Source: Natronocella acetinitrilica (GTDB taxonomy: Bacteria > Pseudomonadota > Gammaproteobacteria > Nitrococcales > Aquisalimonadaceae). From it: 64,000 nt of DNA. Location of the stretch: NCBI RefSeq assembly GCF_024170285.1, contig NZ_JALJXV010000009.1, positions 185,860 to 249,859 on the forward strand, read 5' to 3'. Below the pieces are notes generated by a model. It saw only the letters and a list, made by a program, of their open reading frames with translations. It had not been told where the DNA came from and did no database searches. Shown piece by piece: positions 19,597 to 27,408 of the stretch. The first letter of the stretch is position 1, and the number at the start of each line of letters is the position of its first letter. The translations under genes and the position numbers were made by a program.

Positions 19597-20217
19597 ATGC
19601 GCGACAGTGTTTTTCTCGTCGATGACGATCAGGATGTGCGCGAGGCGGTGACCTTCCTGCTCACGGCGGAGGGTTTGCATGTTCAGGCCTTCGAGTCCCC
19701 ATCCGGGATTCTCGATTACATCACACCGGATCACGTGGGCTGTCTGCTTCTGGACGTGCGCCTGCCCGGAATGAACGGCCTCGAACTCCAGGAGGCGCTG
19801 CGGGAGCGAAACATCCGCCTGCCGGTCGTGTTCATCTCCGGGCATGGCGATATTCCCATGGCTGTGCGGGCCATCAATGCCGGTGCACTGGATTTCATCG
19901 AGAAGCCCTTCAATGATGAGTTGCTGCTTGAGAAGGTGAACAACGCACTGGAAATCAGCCGCACGGCCCGGGAACAGCAAGAGGACAGACTGGACGTGGA
20001 GAAACGCCTGTCCACGCTGACACCCCGCGAGCGCGAGGTCATGGAAGGCATCCTCTCAGGCAAGCTGAACAAGGTCATCGCCTACGATATGGGCGTTAGT
20101 GTGAGAACGGTAGAAGTCCACAGGGCTCATCTGCTGGAGAAACTCGGTGCACGGAACAGCTCCGACATGGTTCGCCTGGTGTTGTCCACCGATGCCTACC
20201 GGGACTGGCTGCTTTGA
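19597..20217 (+). CDS. FixJ/NarL-type response regulator
   Basis: A 206-residue two-domain regulator. The receiver domain has the acidic pocket VDDDQD (residues 8-13), phosphoacceptor D53 in LLLDVRLPG, and the conserved Lys in IEKPF. The C-terminal LuxR-type helix-turn-helix reads LTPREREVMEGILSGKLNK with VSVRTVEVHRAHLLEKL. The start, four bases after the kinase stop and preceded by GGGAG, gives a tight pair. It overlaps the convergent glycosyltransferase gene by 22 bases at the 3' end. It likely controls genes of this cluster. Confidence 0.9.
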   Translation: MRDSVFLVDDDQDVREAVTFLLTAEGLHVQAFESPSGILDYITPDHVGCLLLDVRLPGMNGLELQEALRERNIRLPVVFISGHGDIPMAVRAINAGALDFIEKPFNDELLLEKVNNALEISRTAREQQEDRLDVEKRLSTLTPREREVMEGILSGKLNKVIAYDMGVSVRTVEVHRAHLLEKLGARNSSDMVRLVLSTDAYRDWLL

Positions 20218-20861
20218 GTGCGATCGCCGCCGGCCGACCGTCCGTGTTCCCTGTGCCAACGGCGGACGTCCGGCCACCGATCCACATCCCAGCTCGTGTC
20301 GATTTCTGCCAGCGCAATGCCGAGACGTCGCGCGTTGCGTCGCGTCTGCGCGAGTACGCGTCCGGTGCCCCAGTCGATACCCGAGAAGATCGCCGGATTG
20401 ATTCTTTGCCGCGCCCCGACGAGCACATAGCCGCCGTCCTCCGCCGGTGTGACCACCATGTCCTCGCCCGAGTCGAGAACCTCGAACGCCCGGCGAATCG
20501 TGTCGGCCCGCAAACCGCCGCAATCCGCGCCGATGATCACTGCCATGGGCGCGCCCTCAAGCGCCTGCCCGAGCGCCTTGGCCATTTTCCGGCCCAGATC
20601 ACCGGGGCGTTGAACGCGCAGGCTTGCACTCAGGTCTCGTGCCCGTGCCCTTAGCCACGGGTGGCCGCGGGAGGGCGCAGCGTGCAGTTCCAGTGGTGCG
20701 GCGCCGCTGTCGGCCGCGACAGCGAGCACCGACAGGCAAAGGCGTTTGTAAAGTCTTGCTGCTCCAGCACCCAGCACCGGCCGCAGGCGTGTCTTCACGC
20801 GTCCCGGAACGGGCGCCTTGGCGAAGACGATAAGTCGGGCGGCAGGGAACAGATGGGGCAT
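20196..20861 (-). CDS. TIGR04282-type glycosyltransferase (DUF2064)
   Basis: A 221-residue GT-A-fold enzyme of the group annotated as arsenosugar biosynthesis glycosyltransferases. Hallmarks: IVFAKAPVPGRVKTRLRP at the N-terminus (nucleotide-sugar loop), IIGADCGGL (the DxC/DxD-like metal site) and VVTPAEDGGYVLVGAR. It is encoded opposite to the ArsS/kinase operon, convergent with the response regulator and divergent from the symporter. The companion TIGR04283 enzyme is not in the window. The sugar donor and acceptor are inferred from family naming only. Confidence 0.85.
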   Translation of the reverse strand: MPHLFPAARLIVFAKAPVPGRVKTRLRPVLGAGAARLYKRLCLSVLAVAADSGAAPLELHAAPSRGHPWLRARARDLSASLRVQRPGDLGRKMAKALGQALEGAPMAVIIGADCGGLRADTIRRAFEVLDSGEDMVVTPAEDGGYVLVGARQRINPAIFSGIDWGTGRVLAQTRRNARRLGIALAEIDTSWDVDRWPDVRRWHREHGRSAGGDRTQSSQSR

Positions 20862-20915
20862 CGAAGCGCCTCGTGTAGCGAAGGGATCAACGTCAACCTT
20901 ACCTGAGGAGAGAGC

Positions 20916-22313
20916 ATGGAAGGTATGCCTGTAACTGCCCTGATCGGCATTCTGGTGGTGCTGGCCGTTGTCAGCGTCGTGATCGCGCCCCGGGTGCGAA
21001 CCGCCGACGGATTTTTCCGCGGCTGGTCGGACACAGGGGCCGCTCCCGGCGTGCTGACACTGACGTTCTCCCAGGTCACCACCTGGATTTTTGCGCGATC
21101 ACTGCTCAACGCAGGCATCCTGGGTTACTTCTTCGGCATCGCCGGCGCCATCGCCTACACCGCCTATTACGGATCCTTTCTCACCGGCTGGCTGATTGTC
21201 GACCGTCTGCGTTTTCGCTACGGGGTCGACAATATCCAGGCATTCCTGCAGAGCCGCTTTGGTCGCGCCGGCACAGCCTGTTTCAACCTGCTGATCTCCC
21301 TGCGCCTGTTGACCGAGGTGTTTGCCAACCTGCTGGTGGTGGGGATTGTTTTCGGGGTTGCCGGCTCTTCCGCCTACGTGCTTTCGATACTCGCTGTTGC
21401 CGGTGTGACCCTGGCCTACTCCATGAGCGGCGGGTTGCGGGCGTCCCTGCGGACCGATCTCTGGCAGATGTCCCTGCTCACCATTCTGCTGGTGGTGCTC
21501 ACGGCGATGATGGTGGTCCACCCCCTGTTCGAGGTGTCGGCAATCGCCGCCAGCAGCCCGGAGCTGGTCAGCCCGGGATGGATACTCCTGCTGGTAGCCC
21601 TGCTGCAGGTCCTGAGTTATCCCATGCATGATCCGGTCATGATGGACCGCGGGTTCCTCGCCGATCGGTCAACCACGCGCCGCAGCTTCCTGCATGCCTT
21701 CTGGATATCGGCCCTGTGCATACTGGCGTTCGGCATGCTCGGCGTGTTTGCCGGCCTGCACCGGATCGGTGACGAAGAACTCATCGCCACCTTGAATCGC
21801 CTGCTCGGCACGCCGGCGATGCTGGCGCTGGGCGTCGCGCTGGTGCTGTCCGCGGCCTCCACAATGGATTCAACGTTCTCCAGTGCCTCGAAACTCGCCA
21901 TCATGGATATGCGACTGGGGAATCCATCGGCGCGGAATGGTCGCATTGCCATGCTGCTGTTCTGTGTGGGCGGCCTGATCCTGGTGTTCGTGGGGACTGA
22001 TGATCTGTTCGCCGCCGTCGCCGTGAGCGGAACCGCGTCCCTGTTCCTCACCCCGGTGATCGCCTACTGCATTCTCGGCGGCCGTGATGTGAAGCCCTGG
22101 AGTTTCTTCGTCACGTTCCTTGCCGCGGTCGGCGGCTCGGCGTTGTACTTCGTCGAGACGTCCGGCTATGTGAACCTGATTGGCGCATTGACCGGCGTTG
22201 AACAAAGTTACAGCAAGCTGCTGGTGGTGACCCTGTGCATTCTCGCGATTGGCTTCCTGTCCTTCGGCCTCGCGCTCAAGCCCCGCAAGGAGGAGGCCCG
22301 GAACCATGGCTGA
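20916..22313 (+). CDS. Sodium:solute symporter (SSS family)
   Basis: A 465-residue inner-membrane transporter with about 12-13 hydrophobic segments. GAGGAGAG precedes the ATG. A core stretch around TFSQVTTWIFARSLLNAG and the helix-8 region ASTMDSTFSSASKLAIMDM resemble SSS sodium-binding elements (paired Ser/Thr). The substrate is not evident. It overlaps the downstream phosphoesterase-like gene by 8 bases. Its place beside arsS, the glycosyltransferase and a DctB-like two-component pair suggests uptake of a compound used or sensed by this cluster. Confidence 0.87.
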   Translation: MEGMPVTALIGILVVLAVVSVVIAPRVRTADGFFRGWSDTGAAPGVLTLTFSQVTTWIFARSLLNAGILGYFFGIAGAIAYTAYYGSFLTGWLIVDRLRFRYGVDNIQAFLQSRFGRAGTACFNLLISLRLLTEVFANLLVVGIVFGVAGSSAYVLSILAVAGVTLAYSMSGGLRASLRTDLWQMSLLTILLVVLTAMMVVHPLFEVSAIAASSPELVSPGWILLLVALLQVLSYPMHDPVMMDRGFLADRSTTRRSFLHAFWISALCILAFGMLGVFAGLHRIGDEELIATLNRLLGTPAMLALGVALVLSAASTMDSTFSSASKLAIMDMRLGNPSARNGRIAMLLFCVGGLILVFVGTDDLFAAVAVSGTASLFLTPVIAYCILGGRDVKPWSFFVTFLAAVGGSALYFVETSGYVNLIGALTGVEQSYSKLLVVTLCILAIGFLSFGLALKPRKEEARNHG

Positions 22314-23268
22314 TGCACCTGGCCGAACCTGTCCCTTGATCTATCGCACCAATGCGCGGGGGCTGCTGACGGCACCGTTGGTCCAGGCGGAAACCCTGTA
22401 CGTGGTTGGCGGTTTGTACGGCAATCACCTGTCACTGGCCTCCATACTCGCGCTGGCGGATGCCGAGGTCCGCGCCGGATTGGCTGTTCCCACGCTGGTG
22501 TTCAACGGCGACTTCAACTGGTTCAACGCCGAGTTGCGGCACTTCCGCAGCATCAACGAAACCGTGCTGGAGCATGTCGCCATGCAGGGCAATGTGGAAC
22601 TGGAGATTGCCCAGCCGTCGCCCGGAGCAGGGTGCGGCTGCGCCTATCCGGACTGGGTCGATGGGGGCGTCGTGGAGCGATCGAATCGCATCATGGAACG
22701 CTTGCAGGGCGTCGCCGCCAGTGCGCCGGACATTCGGGAGAGACTCCGCAGACTTCCCTGCCAGTTACGGGCCCGGGTGGGCGATCTCCGGCTGGGCATC
22801 CTGCATGGCGACCCCGACTCGGTGGCGGGCTGGGGCCTGGCCCTGGAGGCCATGCCGCCGGCAGGGGAGTGCAACGACACCATCGGCACCTGGTTCACGG
22901 ACGCGGAAGTCGATGCCTTCGCCTGTACCCATACCTGTGTGGCCTACATGCAGGATTTTCGCATTCATGACCGCCACTGCCTGGTGGTCAATAACGGTTC
23001 CGCCGGCATGGCCAATTTTCGCGGTGATCGCCGCGGCCTCATAACCCGGGTCAGTGTATCGCCGCCGCTGGTTCAGCCCATGTATGGAACCACCCTGTGC
23101 GGAGTGCACTGCGACGCCGTCCCGGTGGATTGGGACATGACCGCGTGGGACGGCTGGTTCGGGACGCGGTGGCCGTCCGGCTCACCAGCGGCCCGGTCTT
23201 ATGGAAAACGCATCAAGGAAGGGCCCGGCCACCGGCTCGAACGCGCGAATAGATCAGTGTCTCCCTAG
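22306..23268 (+). CDS. Metallophosphoesterase-like protein with altered metal motifs
   Basis: A 320-residue cytoplasmic protein. The ATG at 22306 has AAGGAGGAGG upstream and overlaps the symporter stop. Remnants of the calcineurin-like fold are visible: VVGGLYGNHLSL where a GDxHG motif is expected, FNGDFNWFN, LHGDPDS, CTHTCVAYM and VNNGSAGM. Several metal ligands differ from the consensus, so it may be a specialised or inactive phosphatase. It also has Cys-rich spots (GCGCAYPDW). The last codons and the stop come from a MITE-end-like sequence (23247-23269), so the C-terminus may not be ancestral. Confidence 0.7.
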   Translation: MADAPGRTCPLIYRTNARGLLTAPLVQAETLYVVGGLYGNHLSLASILALADAEVRAGLAVPTLVFNGDFNWFNAELRHFRSINETVLEHVAMQGNVELEIAQPSPGAGCGCAYPDWVDGGVVERSNRIMERLQGVAASAPDIRERLRRLPCQLRARVGDLRLGILHGDPDSVAGWGLALEAMPPAGECNDTIGTWFTDAEVDAFACTHTCVAYMQDFRIHDRHCLVVNNGSAGMANFRGDRRGLITRVSVSPPLVQPMYGTTLCGVHCDAVPVDWDMTAWDGWFGTRWPSGSPAARSYGKRIKEGPGHRLERANRSVSP

Positions 23269-23269
23269 G
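23247..23269. repeat. Solitary MITE-end-like sequence providing two stop codons
   Basis: On the minus strand it reads CCTAGGGAGACACTGATC and onward, closely resembling the ends of the 103-bp element at 13798. Its central CTAG gives the stop codon of the phosphoesterase-like gene on one strand and of the glutaredoxin-like gene on the other. A 13-base core (GATCAGTGTCTCC) recurs at 12269-12281. Confidence 0.5.
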
Positions 23270-23576
23270 CGTCCCCGAAGCGGTTCAGCAGATAACGGGC
23301 AATATCCCTGGATTCGTACATCCATTCCACCTCACCGTCTGCCGACTCGATTCTGAGGCAGGGAACCATCTGTTGTCCTCCGCCCGCAACCAGCTCGGCC
23401 CGGTGGGCGGGGTCATGCAGAATGTTTTTCACCGGGATGTAGACGTCCAGTGCCGCCATGCGATTCTGTACCAGCACGCAGAACGGGCAGAACGTCTTCA
23501 CAAACAGTTGCAGGTCATCCGGGCGATGTCTGCGATTTTCTTCGTTCATCGGCTGCTGCCCCAGAATACGCATCAT
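23265..23576 (-). CDS. Small glutaredoxin/NrdH-like protein
   Basis: A 103-residue thioredoxin-fold protein with the redox site FCPFCVLVQ and the cis-Pro region QQMVPCLRI, followed by EWMYESRDIARYL, as in glutaredoxin family proteins that read out glutathione. Starts are ambiguous: GTG at 23591, ATG at 23576 and ATG at 23549 are in frame with no strong ribosome-binding site; 23576 is a compromise. It is convergent with the phosphoesterase-like gene and shares its stop region. Confidence 0.72.
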   Translation of the reverse strand: MMRILGQQPMNEENRRHRPDDLQLFVKTFCPFCVLVQNRMAALDVYIPVKNILHDPAHRAELVAGGGQQMVPCLRIESADGEVEWMYESRDIARYLLNRFGDA

Positions 23577-23785
23577 GAATCTCGTCAGCACTGAAAACGC
23601 CTCGTCTCGAGTGGTCGCGCAGTTTCATCCTTTGGAAGGACACCGTCAATACGGGAACTACGCATTGGGATTCCCGGCAAATAGCATCACAGTGCTCCTA
23701 GCGTGACGTCCGGGCTGCCTGTATGACGCCGTGGCAGGCGTTGCGTTCCGTTCCGTTTTAAATCCTGATTGACAGAGGGATCACC

Positions 23786-24355
23786 ATGTCCGCTGAATAC
23801 AAGATCAAGGCTTCTCCCAAAACCATTGATACGGCCGATGCCCAGGCCCGGCCGCTGCTTGAGGGGGCCAAGGCAAAGCTTGGCTTCGTGCCCAATATGT
23901 ATGCGCACATGGCAAAAGTGCCGGGTGTTCTGAGTACCTATATCCACGGTTACGAGTTCTTTCGTGGCCAATCCGGCTTTACCCCGGCGGAGCAGGAAGT
24001 GGTTCTGCTGACGATCAGCCGCGAGAACGGCTGCGAATACTGCGTGTCGGCGCATAGCATGATTGCCGAGAATGTCTCCAAGGTGCCGGCTGATGCGCTG
24101 CAGGCCCTGCGGGATGGCAAGCCTCTGTCAGATGCCCGCCTGGCCGCTCTCAGCAACTTCACCGCAGTGATGTTGCAGTCCCGCGGCAAGCCGTCCACGG
24201 ACGAGGTTCAGGCCTTCCTGAAAGCCGGTTTCGAAGAAGAGCACATCCTGCAGATCGTGCTTGCCATGGCTGTGAAGACCCTGAGCAACTACGCCAATCA
24301 CGTGAACCATCCGGAACTCGACGAGGCCTTTTCCGGGCACGCCTGGAAGGCGTGA
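23786..24355 (+). CDS. AhpD-like carboxymuconolactone decarboxylase family protein
   Basis: A 189-residue helical protein of the peroxidase-related/AhpD group. The active-site motif GCEYCVSAHS (CxxC with nearby His) is the AhpD proton-relay type, suggesting thiol-dependent peroxidase or disulfide reductase activity. AGAGGG precedes the ATG. It stands alone between intergenic DNA and a convergent gene. The electron donor is unknown. Confidence 0.88.
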   Translation: MSAEYKIKASPKTIDTADAQARPLLEGAKAKLGFVPNMYAHMAKVPGVLSTYIHGYEFFRGQSGFTPAEQEVVLLTISRENGCEYCVSAHSMIAENVSKVPADALQALRDGKPLSDARLAALSNFTAVMLQSRGKPSTDEVQAFLKAGFEEEHILQIVLAMAVKTLSNYANHVNHPELDEAFSGHAWKA

Positions 24356-24363
24356 GACAGCTC

Positions 24364-24388
24364 CGCTCCCGGACTGCTTCCGGGAGCG
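24364..24388. terminator. Hairpin between convergent genes
   Basis: A perfect 10-bp stem (CGCTCCCGGA with its complement) and 5-base loop lie in the 39-base gap between the AhpD-like gene and the TTL-like gene. There is no T-run, so termination is likely but not certain. Confidence 0.5.
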
Positions 24389-24394
24389 ATCCAA

Positions 24395-26866
24395 TCAGGC
24401 CGTGACAGCCCGCCTGTCCTGCAGCCATTGGAACAATCGGGTCGCGGTATCCCCCAGTTCCTGTACCGGCAGATCGAACATCGGGCGCTCCTCGAGCCAG
24501 TCCGCCAGCGCCGTCATGTCGGATGTGTCCGGAGATCGCCCTTGTCGACCCAGACTGGACTGCAGGCAGGCCGCGACCACGTGTTGGACTGCCGTTGGTC
24601 GAAGCTCCGCTGCCGAACCGTCGCTGTCCTGCGCCATCACCGGACGGACGACTGCGACAACGTCGAATTGCTGCGTTTTCAGGCTGTCATTTGGCAGGGC
24701 CAGACGAAACGGGTTCGACGCTCCCCAGGTATGCAGAAACGGGGACACGATATCCCTGTCCAGGGGTAGCGCCCGCCGTAAATCATCCCGTGCTGATTCC
24801 GGAATGCGCGCGGCCAGCCCGGCGGGACTAATCGGTGATGCGTCATCCGGCAGCCAGAAGCCGCCGGAATGACCGTAGCCGATCAATCGGCCCATCGTCA
24901 CCGCCAGGGTGTCCTGGATGGATTCCGGTCCGTCCGCCACGAGCAGTGCCGAGGACGGCCCGGCTGCGCGAGCCTGCAAGGGAACAAGCGTACCGCCTAT
25001 ACAGGTCCGGTCAGCCGTGGCCACCATGTCCCGCAGCAGCAGCCGATAGAGCACGGGAACGAGCTCCCCCAATGTCAGTCCGGAAGTGAGAACGCTCTGG
25101 TCCGTGGTCACCGCGTAGCCCACCCTGGATTCAACAACGCGGAGAGCCGCGTGATCGCCGGTGACTGTCTCCGCCAACTGCAGGAAACTGCCCTCGATTC
25201 GAGACGCAAGCAACTGCGGCACAGTGATGATGGACGTGAATGCGCCAATGCGTACGCCGATGTCCACGCTCTTGCGGGCTGATGTGCGAGTCGATTTCTC
25301 GGAATCGTGGTGTGACGACGATACGGTAGTGTGTGCCGTAGCAACCTGGCGCAATAGCCCGGACGCAGCCCAGTCGGCCAGCAGATTCCATGTGTCGCGT
25401 CGTTGTTCCCAGGCTGCCTCCGGGGCCAGTGGAGCACCCGCGTTGCCTCTCGCAGCCAGCAATTCATCGGTAATGTTATCCGGGTCCGAACCGTCGGTCG
25501 CCTTGAGCCAGATCCAGCCGGCGGCCGGATTGGGGGTATAGAGCGTGCCGCTATCCTCGGCGTAGAGCGCGAGGGAATCGCTACCGATGATCTCCGCCGT
25601 CCGATGGGCCCGCAGTATCGGGCGGTCCAGTCGTCGGCCTGCCGCCCAGTCCGCAAGAATCATGTCCTCAGCCCGCGGCAGTGGAAAGTAGGGCAAGTAG
25701 CGCTCAACGTCGGCAGGCGGATAGATACGCTGATAGTCCCCGGCTCGGGCAGCTTCCTGCTCGGATGCGCTGATCAGGCGCTGTTCCGGTGTCTTGCCTG
25801 ACGGTGTTCGGGATGGCTGGTTGATTCCAACCAGATTGACCATGTCCGCCACAAGTCGGCGCTTCATGTTCTCTTCCACGTCACCGCCATCCTTGGGCGC
25901 AGCGCATACCTCCAGCGACGGACTCAGGTTGCACTCCAGTATCCATGGGTTGAGGTTGGCATCCACCAGACAGTCGAGGCCAAGCAGTTCATAGCATCCG
26001 CTGGTGTCGGCCTTCACGGACCGGGTGCGCTCAAGCATGGCTTCCCGCGCCGAGATCACCGTGAGGGTCACCAGGTCACGGAGGCGCTCGAACAGGGCAT
26101 CGTCGTCATGACCCTGCTCCTTGAGCCACTTGCGGTAGGTGGCAAGGCTCAGGAACACCACCGGCGTTGTCGAATTCTGGTTGGTCGCGTTGATGTCCGG
26201 GTTGGTGAGATGGGCATAAGGATTGGCGAGGTCATTGAGATCGAAAACGTCCGAGGCCAGCTTGGTGGACCCTTCTCGAAACAGATAGACCCTTAATGGC
26301 ACCACCGACGTGATGAGGACATAGAGACGTAAAACATACTTGTGGCCGTCGATGGTGTGCGGGTTATCCAGATAACGCTGCACCAGCCAGCGATCACCAA
26401 CAGGGACCGTAGCGATGTCCTGCACCACGGCGATGTCCTTGCCACGCGCCGCGTTCTTCGGTTTTCGGATATAGCGTCGTTCCGGGTGAGCGTGTGCGTC
26501 CCGAATCAGGGCGTGATAGTCCCCAGGCATGATGTAGGTCTCGGGGAAGAACCGCATGCGCCGCGCGTTGGGGCTGTCCGCTCCCTCCTGCTCGGCGATA
26601 CGTTGACGTGTTGCTGACAGCGTCTGGTACAGGCGGCTCTTGATGGTCAGGGCGTTGTTGCCCGGAATGTGGTTGATGGTCTTGCCGTCGGTGAGCTTTT
26701 CGAATGCGCTGGGTTTGGGCATTCCCGTATACCAGCAGGTATCCCAGTTCTGTTCGTCTCCAGAGGTCCAGCGATTCGCCGTCAGGGCCTCCTTGAAGAA
26801 GCGATCCTGCTCCGGCTCACGTTTGCCGCCCAACCACATGCGCCGCGCCGACTGCTTGCCAACCAT
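24395..26866 (-). CDS. Tubulin-tyrosine-ligase-like ATP-grasp protein fused to PqqD-like and HPrK-like regions
   Basis: An 823-residue protein; the ATG at 26866 has GGGAGGT upstream. Residues about 50-350 are a TTL-family ATP-grasp ligase with every landmark: IRKPKNAARGKDI (K135, GKDI 142-145), VQRYLDNPHTIDGHKYVLR (K176, R180), YAHLTN (219-222), YELLGLDCLVD, and WILECNLSPSL (E311, N313 as Mg-ATP ligands). Residues about 425-510 resemble a PqqD-type peptide-binding domain (LYTPNPAAGWIWL, WNLLADWAASGLL). Residues about 535-710 look like a degenerate HPr-kinase fold; its phosphate loop region (ADGPESIQDT) lacks the Walker A Lys. TTL enzymes join amino acids to peptide carboxylates. The divergent neighbour encodes a protein with an acidic Glu-Gly tail, a likely substrate. 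The TTL call is strong; the two C-terminal calls are inference. Confidence 0.85.
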   Translation of the reverse strand: MVGKQSARRMWLGGKREPEQDRFFKEALTANRWTSGDEQNWDTCWYTGMPKPSAFEKLTDGKTINHIPGNNALTIKSRLYQTLSATRQRIAEQEGADSPNARRMRFFPETYIMPGDYHALIRDAHAHPERRYIRKPKNAARGKDIAVVQDIATVPVGDRWLVQRYLDNPHTIDGHKYVLRLYVLITSVVPLRVYLFREGSTKLASDVFDLNDLANPYAHLTNPDINATNQNSTTPVVFLSLATYRKWLKEQGHDDDALFERLRDLVTLTVISAREAMLERTRSVKADTSGCYELLGLDCLVDANLNPWILECNLSPSLEVCAAPKDGGDVEENMKRRLVADMVNLVGINQPSRTPSGKTPEQRLISASEQEAARAGDYQRIYPPADVERYLPYFPLPRAEDMILADWAAGRRLDRPILRAHRTAEIIGSDSLALYAEDSGTLYTPNPAAGWIWLKATDGSDPDNITDELLAARGNAGAPLAPEAAWEQRRDTWNLLADWAASGLLRQVATAHTTVSSSHHDSEKSTRTSARKSVDIGVRIGAFTSIITVPQLLASRIEGSFLQLAETVTGDHAALRVVESRVGYAVTTDQSVLTSGLTLGELVPVLYRLLLRDMVATADRTCIGGTLVPLQARAAGPSSALLVADGPESIQDTLAVTMGRLIGYGHSGGFWLPDDASPISPAGLAARIPESARDDLRRALPLDRDIVSPFLHTWGASNPFRLALPNDSLKTQQFDVVAVVRPVMAQDSDGSAAELRPTAVQHVVAACLQSSLGRQGRSPDTSDMTALADWLEERPMFDLPVQELGDTATRLFQWLQDRRAVTA

Positions 26867-27027
26867 GGCGACCTCCCGAGTGAATTTCCTGTTATGGCAG
26901 AAGCTTATCACCCGCAGGTCGCGCTGCCGCTACGTTGAATTACTAATACTGTCGTCGCTCTCGATCACCGAAACTCGGACGAGGCAGATCACGATTCCGT
27001 GTCTGCCGTTGTATGACGGGAGGTAAC

Positions 27028-27321
27028 ATGTCCAGGAAAGAGAAAGGTCGACAGGCGTTGCTCAAGACACTGTCGAAAGGTCTGGTCTTCTCCGCTCCGT
27101 TGCTCATTGTGGCAGCGTATGCGTCGGGTACAGCGACTGCGGCGGAACTGGTTATCGATGAGCAGGAAGAAACTTCCTACGTGCAGGCGGTAGCCGAAGG
27201 AGAGGGAGAGGGAGAAGGAGAAGGAGAGGGCGAAGGAGAGGGCGAAGGAGAGGGCGAAGGTGAAGGTGAAGGTGAAGGCGAAGGTGAAGGCGAAGCCGAG
27301 GGTGAGGGCGAAGGCTCCTGA
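27028..27321 (+). CDS. Small exported protein with Glu-Gly repeat tail, candidate ligase substrate
   Basis: A 97-residue protein; the ATG at 27028 follows GGGAGGTAAC. Residues 1-40 are a leader with basic N-terminus and hydrophobic core (GLVFSAPLLIVAAY) ending at TAAEL, resembling a Sec signal peptide with cleavage near the Ala-rich site. Residues 41-56 form a short acidic linker. Residues 57-96 are 16 Glu-Gly pairs, one Glu-Ala and three more Glu-Gly, then Ser. Codons vary at third positions, so the peptide is selected. The leader and the junction VAEGE match the cytochrome at 12313-12936. It has no folded domain of its own. Divergent from the TTL-like ligase gene, 161 bases apart. Confidence 0.75.
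   Translation: MSRKEKGRQALLKTLSKGLVFSAPLLIVAAYASGTATAAELVIDEQEETSYVQAVAEGEGEGEGEGEGEGEGEGEGEGEGEGEGEGEGEAEGEGEGS
27196..27315. repeat. 6-bp tandem repeat encoding (Glu-Gly)n
   Basis: Twenty in-frame 6-base units (GA[AG]GG[ACT]) make the acidic tail. Units are diverse at the wobble bases in the 5' to 3' direction (GGA early, GGT/GGC later), so this is an aged repeat kept for its peptide. Such repeats can change copy number by slippage. Confidence 0.9.
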
Positions 27322-27344
27322 CTCGCCACGTGTTTCACCATGAC

Positions 27345-27377
27345 CGTCGTGCCCGTCGCCTGGCGGCGGGCACGACG
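27345..27377 (+). terminator. Putative terminator after the Glu-Gly protein gene
   Basis: An 11-bp stem (CGTCGTGCCCG with its complement) with a small inner stem follows the gene by 23 bases and is followed by only a weak T-stretch (CTTTACC). Likely transcript end. Confidence 0.5.
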
Positions 27378-27408
27378 CTTTACCTGTATGGGGGCAGCGC
27401 TGAATCGA

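Noticed and set aside
27196..27315. Repeat array as a possible CRISPR or minisatellite
   Set aside because: The 6-bp unit has no spacers and stays in frame in a gene with a good start, so it encodes a peptide tail. No CRISPR array was seen in the window.
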